The notes beneath the pieces are model-generated. The model had not been told where the DNA came from. It ran no database searches and was given only the letters and a program-made list of their open reading frames with translations. This document shows, piece by piece, positions 1 through 8,880 of a stretch of DNA of 64,000 nt. The stretch is from Methanomassiliicoccales archaeon. GTDB taxonomy: Archaea > Thermoplasmatota > Thermoplasmata > Methanomassiliicoccales > JACIVX01. The first letter of the stretch is position 1, and each line of letters begins with the position of its first letter. Where the stretch lies: contig JACIVX010000001.1 in NCBI GenBank assembly GCA_014361295.1, forward strand, positions 1,024,293-1,088,292, in the 5' to 3' direction. Both the position numbers and the translations under genes were made by a program.

Positions 1-315
1 TATGAAATCCGCGATTCCGTGATTTATTGGCTCACGAATGTCAGAATGGATATTGCGATTAGACCGAAAGATCTTGAAGAATTAAGCTTCAAACTTGAAA
101 AATTCATCTTGGCGAATGAGGGCGCTATTATCATCATAGATGGGCTTGAATATATGATTACAAACAACGATTTCACGACAGTTCTCAAATTCGTACAATC
201 CCTGAGAGATCAGGTTGCCATTAAGAACGCGATTTTACTAATTTCCATCAATCCGTTAACGGTTGAGCCACATAATCTCAAACTCCTCGAAGAAGAAGCG
301 GATTATGTCATCTAA
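1..315 (+). CDS. DUF835 domain protein, C-terminal fragment
   Basis: The frame is open from the first base (YEIRDSVIYWLT...) and ends at 315, so the gene begins outside the window. The fragment runs YWLTNV, then an acidic stretch with DLEEL, then the hydrophobic strand IIIIDGLEYMI, and ends EEADYVI. This matches the DUF835 domain, common in Thermoplasmata and some other Euryarchaeota, where it is often attached to sensor or regulator domains. The full architecture and function cannot be seen. The GTG at 19 is an internal Val codon, not a start. The family call rests on remembered motif shape. Confidence 0.6.
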   Translation, partial: YEIRDSVIYWLTNVRMDIAIRPKDLEELSFKLEKFILANEGAIIIIDGLEYMITNNDFTTVLKFVQSLRDQVAIKNAILLISINPLTVEPHNLKLLEEEADYVI

Positions 316-456
316 GCTCCTGAGGGATTCGGACTCAGAATTTGAGGGGTCATGAGGCTTTAAGTTTCTTGGAAACCAATATTGAATGAGTTCTCATTAA
401 CTTATGGGTCGATGAGAATCTATTCTTGAGTGTTGTGAAATATTTGTGAAAAATTC

Positions 457-1131
457 TCAATCGATACCTAATATTATCCTGTGGAGAATATCGACAGTGA
501 TGCCAAGCGTTCTTCCTGCGTCCTTTAGATGATGATAGATCTCTCTTTTTTTCAAAACGCTGATCGGATCGTTCATTGCAAAAATATGTCTCATCGATTC
601 GATGTACGTCAATTCAATTTCACGCTCTCTTTTCCTTATTTCTTGTATCATCGATTCGGCTGCTTTCTTATCGAATCTCATCTTGTTGATCACGGCCGCA
701 AGGATTGTTGTTCCCTCACAAAGAGTCTCTGCCATCTTCATGATTGCTTCATCAGTTTTCACACCAAAAGCCTTCATTTCCAGAGCCGTCGAAAGAGAAT
801 AGTTCAATATGTAGTCCATCTGTCTGGAAATGCTATATATATCCTGCCTGTCGAAGGGCGTTACAAAGGCTTCAAGCAGTTTGCTTTCCATGGCATATCT
901 CATTTTATCAGCTTCTTCTTCTATAACTATAAGCGTTTGAGGCTCGCTGAGATCGTCCGTCTTAAGCCATTCGAGGAGTACCCGGACCCCCTTCGCCGTT
1001 ATCTCCGCTTGATCACGAAGCATTCCATAAAAATCGTAACGAGGCGGAAAGATGACGTCAGTAAGGCGGATCTTTTCAACATTTTTCTTCTTGCCAGTGT
1101 CATCTCGATCGGAAAGACCGATTGATTTCAT
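457..1131 (-). CDS. DUF47/PhoU-like phosphate transport regulator
   Basis: The 224-residue, mostly helical protein matches the DUF47 (TIGR00153) family of PhoU-like proteins, usually 210-225 residues. These proteins are encoded beside PiT transporters and are thought to regulate phosphate uptake on the cytoplasmic side of the membrane. Acidic and hydrophobic helices are visible (IVIEEEADKMRYAMES, FDRQDIYSISRQMDYI); the E/D-x-x-D patterns resemble PhoU metal sites. The PiT gene lies 63 bases upstream on the same strand, so the two are probably co-transcribed. Confidence 0.85.
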   Translation of the reverse strand: MKSIGLSDRDDTGKKKNVEKIRLTDVIFPPRYDFYGMLRDQAEITAKGVRVLLEWLKTDDLSEPQTLIVIEEEADKMRYAMESKLLEAFVTPFDRQDIYSISRQMDYILNYSLSTALEMKAFGVKTDEAIMKMAETLCEGTTILAAVINKMRFDKKAAESMIQEIRKREREIELTYIESMRHIFAMNDPISVLKKREIYHHLKDAGRTLGITVDILHRIILGID

Positions 1132-1194
1132 GACAAATTCTCCGTTTAAGCGCCTACTCGAGTCGATTTCCAGTTTTGAATATCGGCGCCGCTA

Positions 1195-2328
1195 TTACAA
1201 AATGATTGAAATGATATAATAAAGAAAACCCGATATGAACATTGTGAGAGGCAGTGTCACAACCCAGGAAACGAACATTTCTTTTCCGAGGGTCCAATCA
1301 ATCATTTTCGCATTTTCCGCAGCCCCGATGCCAATGATACTTGATGAGACGACGTGAGTTGAGGATACAGGAGCCCCTACGGCCGTTGAGAAAAGGACAG
1401 AGGCGGTCGACACAGCCTGAGAATTAAGACTGTGAATCGGTTGCAGACGATAGAGTTTTCTCGCAAGCGTCTTCATGATTCTCCAGCCCCCCAGCAGAGT
1501 ACCGAGGGCCATCGCAAGAGCACATGAAGCTCTCACAATGAGCGGCGATTCAAAAGTCGTCGTAGTTCCGCTCGCCACGAGTATAATCATGATGATAGCG
1601 ATCTGCTTCTGAGTATCATTTGCGCCGTGACTAAATGATAAGAGGCTGGCTGTGATGATTTGAATTTTATTGATGGGTTTGTTAATCGTGCGCCTCGCGT
1701 TTCGTAGAAGGATTTTCGACAATTTCATGACGACATATCCACCGATGAGACCGATGAGCACGGAAATGGCCATTAGAAGGATAATCTTGAAAAGACCGAC
1801 CACTTCGTGTTGAGGCCCCAAGATAGCCTTCACACCCCAGTTCACGCCATTGAAACCCTCAGCAACAACTGCCGCGCCAACAAGTCCGCCGATCAAGGCA
1901 TGGGTGGACGAAGAGGGAAGACCGTATCGCCAGGTAATGATATTCCAGATGAGAGCGCTTGATACTGCGGTCAATGATGATAGAATGATCACTTCTGATG
2001 ACCTGATGAGGATGAGAGATTGGAGCGTGTATGCAACCGCGCTACCGCCAAGAAACGCGCCAAGAAAATTCGCGATTGATGCAATGACAACAGCTTGGTA
2101 TGGGGTCGCAGCCCTGCAACCAATCAGCGTTGCGACAGTCGAACTTGCGTCGTGGAGACCGTTGGTTATCGCAAAAATGATTGCCGTGATGATGGCAAAC
2201 GCAACGATCACTTCGGATGTTAAGAGACCCACAAAAAGCAAAGATATAGAATCAATTATTTCATTGTGAGTCAATAGATTTTTGAGTTTCTTCCGAAATG
2301 AACAAATGATAAGACATTTCTGTCGCAA
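1195..2328 (-). CDS. PiT-family inorganic phosphate permease
   Basis: A polytopic membrane protein with two inverted repeats typical of PiT/PF01384. The N-terminal half has the signature NGLHDASSTVAT with GCRAATP; the C-terminal half has SHGANDTQKQIAII and SSTHVVSSSIIG. It should import phosphate with H+ or Na+. The N-terminus is uncertain: the first 30 or so residues are basic and polar, and the first membrane helix begins near VGLLTSEVIVAFAII, so an internal TTG or GTG start is possible. The DUF47 partner follows directly downstream. Confidence 0.88.
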   Translation of the reverse strand: MRQKCLIICSFRKKLKNLLTHNEIIDSISLLFVGLLTSEVIVAFAIITAIIFAITNGLHDASSTVATLIGCRAATPYQAVVIASIANFLGAFLGGSAVAYTLQSLILIRSSEVIILSSLTAVSSALIWNIITWRYGLPSSSTHALIGGLVGAAVVAEGFNGVNWGVKAILGPQHEVVGLFKIILLMAISVLIGLIGGYVVMKLSKILLRNARRTINKPINKIQIITASLLSFSHGANDTQKQIAIIMIILVASGTTTTFESPLIVRASCALAMALGTLLGGWRIMKTLARKLYRLQPIHSLNSQAVSTASVLFSTAVGAPVSSTHVVSSSIIGIGAAENAKMIDWTLGKEMFVSWVVTLPLTMFISGFLYYIISIIL

Positions 2329-2506
2329 TCTGATCGACTATTCAACCTTCATTCGATTTGATGCGCATAATTCTTGATCGCAGATTTTTTGGCCCTTCAA
2401 AGATCTTGGCTTTTGGCTCAAAAGGGGAAACAACTTAAGAAGGTCAAGAGAGCTTTCCGATATTATTTTCTTGAATTCAGCAGGCTGAGTATTTACAGTA
2501 AATCTT

Positions 2507-2540
2507 TGTTCATTTATATTAAATGTTCATTTATATTAAA
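2507..2540. repeat. Perfect tandem 17-bp repeat upstream of amt
   Basis: TGTTCATTTATATTAAA occurs twice in immediate succession (2507-2523 and 2524-2540). A degraded third copy, TGTTCATCTAATAAAG, lies at 2925-2940. Each unit contains a TATA-like core, so the repeats may be promoter or regulator-binding elements. No known regulator is recognised from the sequence. Confidence 0.7.
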
Positions 2541-2981
2541 AATTAAAGATCACAGATCATCTTCTTTTCCATAGGCAATTAAAATGTGAGTTGACCAATT
2601 GTTTCCATTCAGTGCCTATAATTGAACAAGAATCTGCATAATCTAATTTCAAAAACTTACGAGTCTAAACTAAATATTGGTTCATGATTTGAGGTGATGG
2701 CTTCCTATTAGTATGCATTGAATCTAGTTAGAGATTTGCTTTTTGCAGAGTGTGATCACGAAACTGAATCTTTATCTTTGGTTGATCTCTTGCTTGTTCA
2801 TTAGACTTCGTGTCATATTTTCGAAGCTGAAGCACGGAATGATCAGGATTTTGGAAAATTCATCCGATTTGGAATCATCTGATTCCGATTGTACAAATGT
2901 ATTAAAAATGTTTCTAATAACGATTGTTCATCTAATAAAGTAAAATTTTTGTAGTAATATGTATATCCAAGTTCCGAAAAT

Positions 2982-2997
2982 TGATACAAATGTATCA
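2982..2997. promoter_or_regulatory. Palindromic operator-like site at the amt promoter
   Basis: TGATACA-AA-TGTATCA is a 7-bp perfect inverted repeat with a 2-base spacer, 29 bases before the amt start. Its core TACAAATGTAT (2985-2995) is repeated exactly at 2892-2902. A TATA-like stretch (TAATATGTATAT, about 2955-2966) places the expected transcription start inside the palindrome, a position suited to a repressor. It differs from the known methanogen NrpR half-site pattern (GGAA...TTCC). Confidence 0.55.
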
Positions 2998-3025
2998 TAT
3001 AATACAAAAGAGGTGAACAAGAGCG

Positions 3026-4354
3026 ATGATGGAGAAATTATTAGGACTCAAAGTGGGATTCCTTGTGCTCCTGGTTCTGCTTCTATTTCCATTGACCATG
3101 GGGCAAGTGAGTGCGACAGACGGAAATCATATTGACAGTGGCGACACGACGTGGTTGATCGTCTCAACTGGTCTTGTTTTCATCATGACCCCCGCAGTTG
3201 CGTTCTTTTACGGTGGCATGTTGCGCAAGGCCAATTTTCTATCGATGCTTGGACAAAGTTTGATCGTCGTGGGAATTGTAACGTTAATTTGGGTTATTTG
3301 CGGATATTCGCTCAGCTTCGGTGTCGACAATTCTGGATTGATTGGTAATCTAGACCATGTCTTCCTCAAAGGAGTTGGATTGACGCCCAATGAAACAGCT
3401 CCAACGATTCCGAGCATCCTGTTCATGATGTTTCAGGGGATGTTCGCTGTCATTACTGTAGCTTTGATTATCGGAAGCGTCGCAGAAAGAATGAAATTGT
3501 CCTCTCTTGTCATTTTCATCAGCGTGTGGACGATTGCTGTCTATGTTCCAGTTGCGCACTGGGTATGGGGAGGAGGTTGGATATCTGATCTCGGAGCCCT
3601 TGATTTCGCAGGAGGTACGGTTGTTCACATCTCAGCGGGCGTTTCTTCTCTTGCGGCTGCACTAGTACTTGGAAAGAGGATTACAATTGAAAAAGGATTT
3701 CAGGAGCCACCACACAACATTCCAATGACAGTTCTCGGAGGCGCATTATTGTGGATTGGCTGGTTCGGATTTAACGGTGGAAGCGCACTGGCCGCTAACG
3801 GACTAGCCGCAAATGCGCTTGTGGTGACCCACATTTCAGCGGCGGTAGCCACTCTCGTATGGGGATTGGTAAGTTGGGTACACACTGGAAGAGTTAGTGT
3901 ACTCGGCCTCATTTCTGGAGGCATTGCTGGACTTGTTGCTATTACTCCAGCTGCAGGTTTCGTCGATGCAAGCGGTGCAATTGTCATTGGTATTGGTGCC
4001 GGACTTATCTGCTATGCCGGAATTATCATCAGGAAAAAAGTCGGATTCGACGATGCTCTTGACGTCTGGGGTGTCCACGGATTGGGAGGGACATTTGGTG
4101 CCTTAGCTACTGGCCTCTTAGCAACTACGGCAATTAATCCAGCTGGTGCCGATGGGCTGTTGTACGGCGGCGGTGTCGACCTCTTTGTGGCCCAATTGGT
4201 TTCAGTTATTGCGGTTTGGGCATTCACGTTTATTCTTACAACTGCCATATTAAGGGCAATATCGCTTTTCATGCCACTGAGAATGAGCAAAGAAGAAGAG
4301 AGAATCGGCGCAGATATCATCCAACATGGAGAAAGTGCTTATAGCCTGAGGTGA
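3026..4354 (+). CDS. amt: Ammonium transporter Amt
   Basis: The 442-residue Amt/MEP/Rh protein has a hydrophobic signal-like N-terminus and about 11 membrane helices. Family landmarks are present: AFFYGGMLR near 59-67, GSVAERM near 150-156, and the twin channel histidines His201 (VVHISAG) and His351 (VWGVHGLGG). It conducts ammonia/ammonium across the cytoplasmic membrane. The ribosome site GAGGTG (3010-3015) serves ATG 3026 or 3029. glnK follows after 4 bases, the usual Amt-PII pairing in which PII blocks the channel when nitrogen is sufficient. Confidence 0.97.
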   Translation: MMEKLLGLKVGFLVLLVLLLFPLTMGQVSATDGNHIDSGDTTWLIVSTGLVFIMTPAVAFFYGGMLRKANFLSMLGQSLIVVGIVTLIWVICGYSLSFGVDNSGLIGNLDHVFLKGVGLTPNETAPTIPSILFMMFQGMFAVITVALIIGSVAERMKLSSLVIFISVWTIAVYVPVAHWVWGGGWISDLGALDFAGGTVVHISAGVSSLAAALVLGKRITIEKGFQEPPHNIPMTVLGGALLWIGWFGFNGGSALAANGLAANALVVTHISAAVATLVWGLVSWVHTGRVSVLGLISGGIAGLVAITPAAGFVDASGAIVIGIGAGLICYAGIIIRKKVGFDDALDVWGVHGLGGTFGALATGLLATTAINPAGADGLLYGGGVDLFVAQLVSVIAVWAFTFILTTAILRAISLFMPLRMSKEEERIGADIIQHGESAYSLR

Positions 4355-4358
4355 GAAA

Positions 4359-4691
4359 ATGAAGAAAGTTGAAGCAATTGTAAGGCCAGAAAAGCTCGAC
4401 CAGATAAAGACAGCACTCGAGAAAAAGGGATTCAGCAGCATGACAGTTACGGATGTACTAGGCCGGGGAGAGCAAGGAGGTTTGGAATTCAGTCATAGAG
4501 CAGGTAAGTACAGGGTGGATCTCTTGCAAAAAACGAAAATTGAAATCGTAGCACAGGACAGTGATATTGACATAATCATCGAAACGATAATGACCACAGC
4601 AAGAACGGGAGAAATTGGTGACGGTAAGATTTTTGTCTTTCCCGTCGAGGAAACGATAAGAATTAGAACAGGAGAACGCTGTAAATATTAA
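4359..4691 (+). CDS. glnK: Nitrogen regulatory protein PII (GlnK type)
   Basis: At 110 residues the protein is typical of PII. It starts MKKVEAIVRPEKLD, has a T-loop with Tyr51 (AGKYRVD) and carries the C-terminal signature TGEIGDGKIFV (83-93). PII trimers sense ATP/ADP and 2-oxoglutarate. Encoded 4 bases after amt, this copy most likely gates the ammonium channel. The T-loop sequence differs from the more usual GAEY, but the uridylylation-position Tyr is kept. Archaeal PII proteins are often not modified there. Confidence 0.96.
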   Translation: MKKVEAIVRPEKLDQIKTALEKKGFSSMTVTDVLGRGEQGGLEFSHRAGKYRVDLLQKTKIEIVAQDSDIDIIIETIMTTARTGEIGDGKIFVFPVEETIRIRTGERCKY

Positions 4692-4830
4692 CCCACATAA
4701 AAACCCAGTTTGAACGGAGCCGAGTGATAAACGTCTGGCACGATCCCAATTACGATCCTAAAACACTGATATGATAAAGATTAGATCTTATCGGAAAATG
4801 TTTCCAATATCTCTGGGTCCCATCTCCCCC

Positions 4831-4850
4831 TTTTTTTTATTTTTTTGTTT
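4831..4850 (+). terminator. Poly-T transcription terminator of amt-glnK
   Basis: Eight T, then A, then seven T residues follow a pyrimidine-rich stretch about 140 bases after glnK. Archaeal RNA polymerase terminates at such T-tracts without requiring a hairpin. It is the longest T-tract seen in the window. Confidence 0.6.
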
Positions 4851-5368
4851 CAGTTATGACAAAATTACCCTTTAATGCATTTGTGCAAAAACTCATTCCT
4901 TTTGCCAATGAATTCTCATCGAATACGCGGCCAGTGTCCTCCAAACGCGAACAAAAATGACTTATTTGACAAAAAAGATCACCGTATTGATGTGAAAAAA
5001 TATTTTGCTATGGATAAAATAAGAGCCGTGGATTTGGTGAACGACTCTCGGGATTTATTTTGTAATTTTTTGTATCAGTAGAAAATCGGGAGATCGAAAA
5101 AAATAGTCTAGCAAATTTTAAATTGATGCTTAAATTGTAGTTAAAAGAAATCATTCAATACAAGTAAGACACCTCTCTTAATGTTGCTTCTAAGAAATGC
5201 AGCGTCCAAGTAATTTCAAAGCACGCAGTCACCTTAGATCGTTGATCTAAATACTGTAATATTTATCTTAAGTTGATGAGAACAGATCCAACACATGACA
5301 CCAGATCAGTATGCCAAAAGCGTCCTGAGTTTTTTCATAAGATAACTGACCCTAAGATCGCCATGAAC

Positions 5369-5410
5369 AAAAGGAGGATCCGGGACAGGATAGTGCTGTG
5401 ATCCCCTTTT
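5369..5410. other. Hairpin with bulged 11-bp stem upstream of pfkB
   Basis: AAAAGGAGGATC (5369-5380) can pair with GATCCCCTTTT (5400-5410) with one bulged base and a 19-base loop. It lies about 130 bases before the PfkB start. It could be a transcript end, an operator or part of a small RNA; nothing distinguishes these. Confidence 0.4.
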
Positions 5411-5542
5411 GAAAATGAGGCCATTACAGGCATTAAATTAAAATAAAAAGCAGTTCGGATGAAGAATTCTCAATCGCTCTGGCATTCAAGATTGTTCGCC
5501 TTTCAACTACATTTATCATTATCGAATTCGATTAGTGAATTG

Positions 5543-6505
5543 ATGCGAGATGCAGTTGGTGTTGGAGCACTCAATGTTGATCTGATTTACAGCGTTCCAG
5601 ATCTCACGATTGCTGGTAGGAAGTATGTCCCGGGTGCCGAAGTTTTCGAGGATGAAAATCAATTCCATCGTATCAAGAGCGAACTGGATAAGAATGGAAA
5701 AATCATGAAAAAAAGTGCGGGCGGATCAGCGGCCAATACGATGTTTGCAATGGCCCGAATGGGATTCGACGTAGGAATATTGGGCATCGTGGGCAACGAT
5801 GATCATGGAGATTTTATTGTGGAGTCGATGGGAAACGTTGACAAGGGACATGTGAAGAGATTCAACATGACTGGCATTTGCATTTCTCTCATTTCGGGTG
5901 AAGAACGTTCGTTGATCATTTTTCCGAATGCAAACGACCATTTTCAGGTCTCGGACGAGGACATCAATTATCTCAATGACGCGAAAATTGTTCACATGAC
6001 CTCTTTTGTACATGACAATGCTCTTAAAGAGCAAGAAAAGATTGCTAAAAGAATTGACGCTAAGATTATGCTTTCGTTTGATCCAGGAGAAATATACGCA
6101 AGAAGGGGACTCAAGGCGATCAAATCACTGCTAAGAAGATGCGATATCATGCTTCTCAGCGCGAGAGAAGTTGAGATGCTTACCTCACTTGATCCGATCG
6201 AGGGTTCAAGGTCGCTTCTCGAATCGGGACCGGCGATCGTCGTTTGTAAAATGGGGGGAAAAGGGTCAATGATTTTCACAGAGGCCGACGAGATCAACAT
6301 TAAACCGATTGAAACCAATGTCGTCGATAAGACCGGTGCGGGCGATGTTTACGACGCTGGGTTTCTCGCTGGAATTCTTAGGAACTGGCCATTGGAAAAA
6401 TGCGGAAACTTTGCGTCCCTTGTTGCCGCAAGAAGTATCGCAGAATACGGAAGGGATGGTTATCCAGATGAAAGGTCGATTTCGATGTATGAGGGGGTAC
6501 ATTAA
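5543..6505 (+). CDS. PfkB-family (ribokinase-like) kinase
   Basis: The 320-residue form begins MRDAVGVGALNVDLIYSV, the usual first strand of the fold. The upstream 28 codons of the open frame do not look conserved, and a TATA-like stretch about 25-30 bases before ATG 5543 suggests a leaderless mRNA. PfkB signatures are present: SAGGSAANTMFAMARMG, and near the C-terminus DKTGAGDVYDAGF with the catalytic Asp. The substrate (sugar or nucleoside) cannot be read. It overlaps the next gene by one base (TAATG), so it heads a three-gene operon with a formyltransferase-like and a HAD protein. Confidence 0.88.
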   Translation: MRDAVGVGALNVDLIYSVPDLTIAGRKYVPGAEVFEDENQFHRIKSELDKNGKIMKKSAGGSAANTMFAMARMGFDVGILGIVGNDDHGDFIVESMGNVDKGHVKRFNMTGICISLISGEERSLIIFPNANDHFQVSDEDINYLNDAKIVHMTSFVHDNALKEQEKIAKRIDAKIMLSFDPGEIYARRGLKAIKSLLRRCDIMLLSAREVEMLTSLDPIEGSRSLLESGPAIVVCKMGGKGSMIFTEADEINIKPIETNVVDKTGAGDVYDAGFLAGILRNWPLEKCGNFASLVAARSIAEYGRDGYPDERSISMYEGVH

Positions 6506-7350
6506 TGGCACTGAGGCTCGGTTGGTTTTCGACAGGTAGAGATCAGGCCGCAAGGAATCTGCTCAAAGCGATTATGAAAAAAAAGGAGGAGGGATTCTTC
6601 AACATCGAGATCGCGTTTGTCTTTTCCAACTGGGAGGAGGGGGAGGAGCCAGATCATCCTACATACGACGATAGAAGAAAATTTTGCGACCTTGTTCATC
6701 AATACGAGATCCCGCTTGTCTGCCTATCGTGGAAAAAATTCATGCCCGATCTTCGGATGAAAGATAAAGAGGGGTGGCGTAGCGCTTACGGTGCGAAAAT
6801 GAGGGAAATGATTTCTTCATACCCATTCGATCTTGGTGTCCTTGCGGGCTACATGCTCTGGATGGACAATGAGTCGTGCGATCTCTTCAATTTAATTAAC
6901 CTGCACCCAGCGCTTCCAAGGGGACCAAAAGGTACTTGGCAGCAGGTGATCTGGGAATTAATTGTTTCAAGGGCGGATAAGCAAGGAGCGATGATTCATC
7001 TATGCACGCACGAGTGGGATGAGGGGCCCCCGTTGACCTTCTGTTCCTTTTCTCTCAAAACTCCAGAATATCGATCACTGTGGGATCAATTGGAGATAAA
7101 ATTGGCCAAAATGAGCATTGAGGAGATCATCAAGAACGAGGGGGGAAACGAGCCACTCTTCAAAAAAATTAGAATGGACGGCGAAATCCGCGAAATTCCA
7201 CTGCTCGCGTATACGATAAAATTCCTCGCTGACGGCAAATTAAGAATCGTCAATCGAATGCTTTATGAAAATGAAAGACCTCTCACGGAACCGTACGATC
7301 TCACTGATTTGGTTGATGAAGCGGTTAGAAGAAAAGAATTTGAGGTGTGA
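6505..7350 (+). CDS. Formyltransferase-like protein (PurN/Fmt N-terminal fold)
   Basis: The 281-residue protein resembles the formyl_trans_N fold. It has an N-terminal nucleotide-like loop (LGWFSTGRDQAARNLL), LGVLAGYML, and the motif NLHPALP with a later HEWDEGPPL, giving the Asn132-His134-Asp172 triad expected of folate-type formyltransferases. It is longer and more divergent than PurN (about 200 residues), so the acceptor is unknown and PurN activity should not be assumed. Purine synthesis in this organism may instead use PurP (54409-55479). It is translationally linked to the PfkB kinase before it and the HAD protein 3 bases after it. Confidence 0.7.
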   Translation: MALRLGWFSTGRDQAARNLLKAIMKKKEEGFFNIEIAFVFSNWEEGEEPDHPTYDDRRKFCDLVHQYEIPLVCLSWKKFMPDLRMKDKEGWRSAYGAKMREMISSYPFDLGVLAGYMLWMDNESCDLFNLINLHPALPRGPKGTWQQVIWELIVSRADKQGAMIHLCTHEWDEGPPLTFCSFSLKTPEYRSLWDQLEIKLAKMSIEEIIKNEGGNEPLFKKIRMDGEIREIPLLAYTIKFLADGKLRIVNRMLYENERPLTEPYDLTDLVDEAVRRKEFEV

Positions 7351-7353
7351 TAC

Positions 7354-8475
7354 TTGGAGTTCGATTTGCTTGACGATTTCATCCCGGGTGAAAGCCGCCA
7401 ATTCATTACAGATGGAGAGGGACCAATCACGAAGAATGACAATGCATTCGAGTTATGTGCTGCTTTCATTGAAAACGGTGAAAAATTTTTCAGTGTTGTC
7501 AGCAAGTACGACGACGTTTTAAGTGATGTTCTGCACCGCGAAGGATATAAAGCGGGGGACACCCTCCGACTTATCTTGCCATTCCTGAAAGCGTTTGGCG
7601 CAACGAATCAGAAGATGATCGAGTTTTCAAGATCGAATATTCTCCTCGTCCCTGGTGCTAAACGCACGATGCGTTTTGTGAGGGAACTCATGCAGTCTTT
7701 CATTGTGAGTACGAGCTACGAACACTACGTGAGCGCGGTATGCGACGCGATTGGTTTTCCTTTCGAGAACACCTACTGCACGAGGGTCAATCTTGAATGC
7801 TGTCGCATTGATTCATGGGAGGAAAGGACGCTCAAGAATTATGCCAGAGAAATTGCAGCAATGGATATAATCGAGATCCCTGTCAACGCAAAAAGAATCG
7901 AAGACTTCAGCCCGAAAGATCAAAGGACGATCAGCCGACTTGATGAGATCTTTTGGGAGGAGATGACGGATCTCGCATCGTATCAACTCATTCTTGAAGT
8001 CAACCCTGTTGGTGGAGATGAGAAAGCGGCGGCAATTCTTGACGTATGCAGACGGACTGGTATTGGTATCGAGGAAACGATGTACATCGGGGATAGCATT
8101 ACTGATGTCGAGGCATTAAGAATGGTCAGAGAGGGAGGTGGTCTTGCGATATCTTTCAACGGAAACTCATACGCGGTGAGAAATGCCGAAATTGCCGTTC
8201 TCTCCCCAGATACCGTTGTGACTTCCGTTATCGCAGAGACTTTTCACAAGGGGGGAAGAGAGTCAGTTATCGACCTCGTGGAAAACTGGAGCATCGATTA
8301 CATTAGAAAAGTAGGGTATGTGCACGATTATTTAGTCAAAGAACTGACAAGAGTTTTTCCTGAAAAACTTCCAATTGTTACAAAGGTAACTCCAAAAAAC
8401 GTTGGAGAAATCGCTGACTTAAGCTCTAAATTCCGGAAAACTGTGAGAGGAGAGGCGATTGGCGCTCTTGGCTGA
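7354..8475 (+). CDS. HAD-superfamily protein, EhaR-like
   Basis: This 373-residue protein starts with TTG 7354 behind the ribosome site GAGGTG (7342-7347). HAD elements are visible: motif I as ITDGEGPITKND (Asp20 kept, the second Asp replaced by Glu), STSYEHY, GGDEKAAAI with a motif III Lys, and IGDSITDVEALR as motif IV. It resembles archaeal HAD proteins annotated as subunit R of energy-converting hydrogenase A (EhaR), though no hydrogenase genes are nearby. It is probably a phosphatase acting with the adjoining kinase and formyltransferase-like protein; the substrate is unknown. Confidence 0.7.
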   Translation: MEFDLLDDFIPGESRQFITDGEGPITKNDNAFELCAAFIENGEKFFSVVSKYDDVLSDVLHREGYKAGDTLRLILPFLKAFGATNQKMIEFSRSNILLVPGAKRTMRFVRELMQSFIVSTSYEHYVSAVCDAIGFPFENTYCTRVNLECCRIDSWEERTLKNYAREIAAMDIIEIPVNAKRIEDFSPKDQRTISRLDEIFWEEMTDLASYQLILEVNPVGGDEKAAAILDVCRRTGIGIEETMYIGDSITDVEALRMVREGGGLAISFNGNSYAVRNAEIAVLSPDTVVTSVIAETFHKGGRESVIDLVENWSIDYIRKVGYVHDYLVKELTRVFPEKLPIVTKVTPKNVGEIADLSSKFRKTVRGEAIGALG

Positions 8476-8880
8476 TCGATTTTCTTGTAGACTCGAGTAT
8501 TTAAAACGTGAATTTCACTTAGGACCAGTCTAGGAATTCAATTACTACCTTGTAACATGTTCTCATTACAGACACTTGAAGAGGAATTCAACCGGCCATT
8601 TTCGAATCCATCATATGAATTCAAACGTTAGACTACTAATTCCTAGCGAGAAATTTATCCTCAGCAAAGACTCATTCCGTACTTCGCGCAAATCGCGTGG
8701 ATTGCCAATCGCCAATCGATAGATGGGGTAAAACAAGCAGCTTGCAATTTAACCAACATTTTCATTGATTATATGGATCAACAATAGAATAATAAATTCG
8801 TGCTACGGATTGGCAATTGTTAAACTCTCATTCTCAGATTTCAGTCATCTTTTAAACAAAACTGAAAATCACCAGAGAAG
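8476..8880. other. Intergenic region without recognised content
   Basis: About 400 AT-rich bases between the HAD gene and the minus-strand tRNA. No open frame, repeat or strong hairpin was noticed. Confidence 0.5.

Larger units (their letters stand above)
2329..3025. other. AT-rich divergent intergenic region between PiT and amt
   Basis: About 700 bases with no convincing gene; short open frames at 2374-2574 and 2743-2943 are low-complexity and lack family resemblance. The region is strongly AT-rich and holds the repeated elements listed separately (2507-2540, 2892-2902, 2982-2997). It probably contains the promoters and nitrogen-responsive control sites of amt-glnK, and possibly the promoter of the phosphate module. 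Confidence 0.6.
4692..5542. other. Long AT-rich intergenic region after glnK
   Basis: No supported gene. An open frame at 4875-5081 and the first 28 codons of the frame leading into the PfkB gene have no family-like features. The region holds the poly-T tract at 4831-4850, the hairpin at 5369-5410, and near 5510-5521 an AT-rich TATA-like stretch for the PfkB gene. Confidence 0.5.

Noticed and set aside
529-1125. 198-codon plus-strand frame over the DUF47 gene
   Set aside because: It is antisense to a clear family member and has no family-like motifs.
4875-5081. 68-codon frame between glnK and pfkB
   Set aside because: Low-complexity, AT-driven sequence with no promoter or ribosome site of note.
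6505-7350. Annotation as PurN
   Set aside because: The catalytic triad fits, but length and divergence do not, and PurP chemistry is present in the window.
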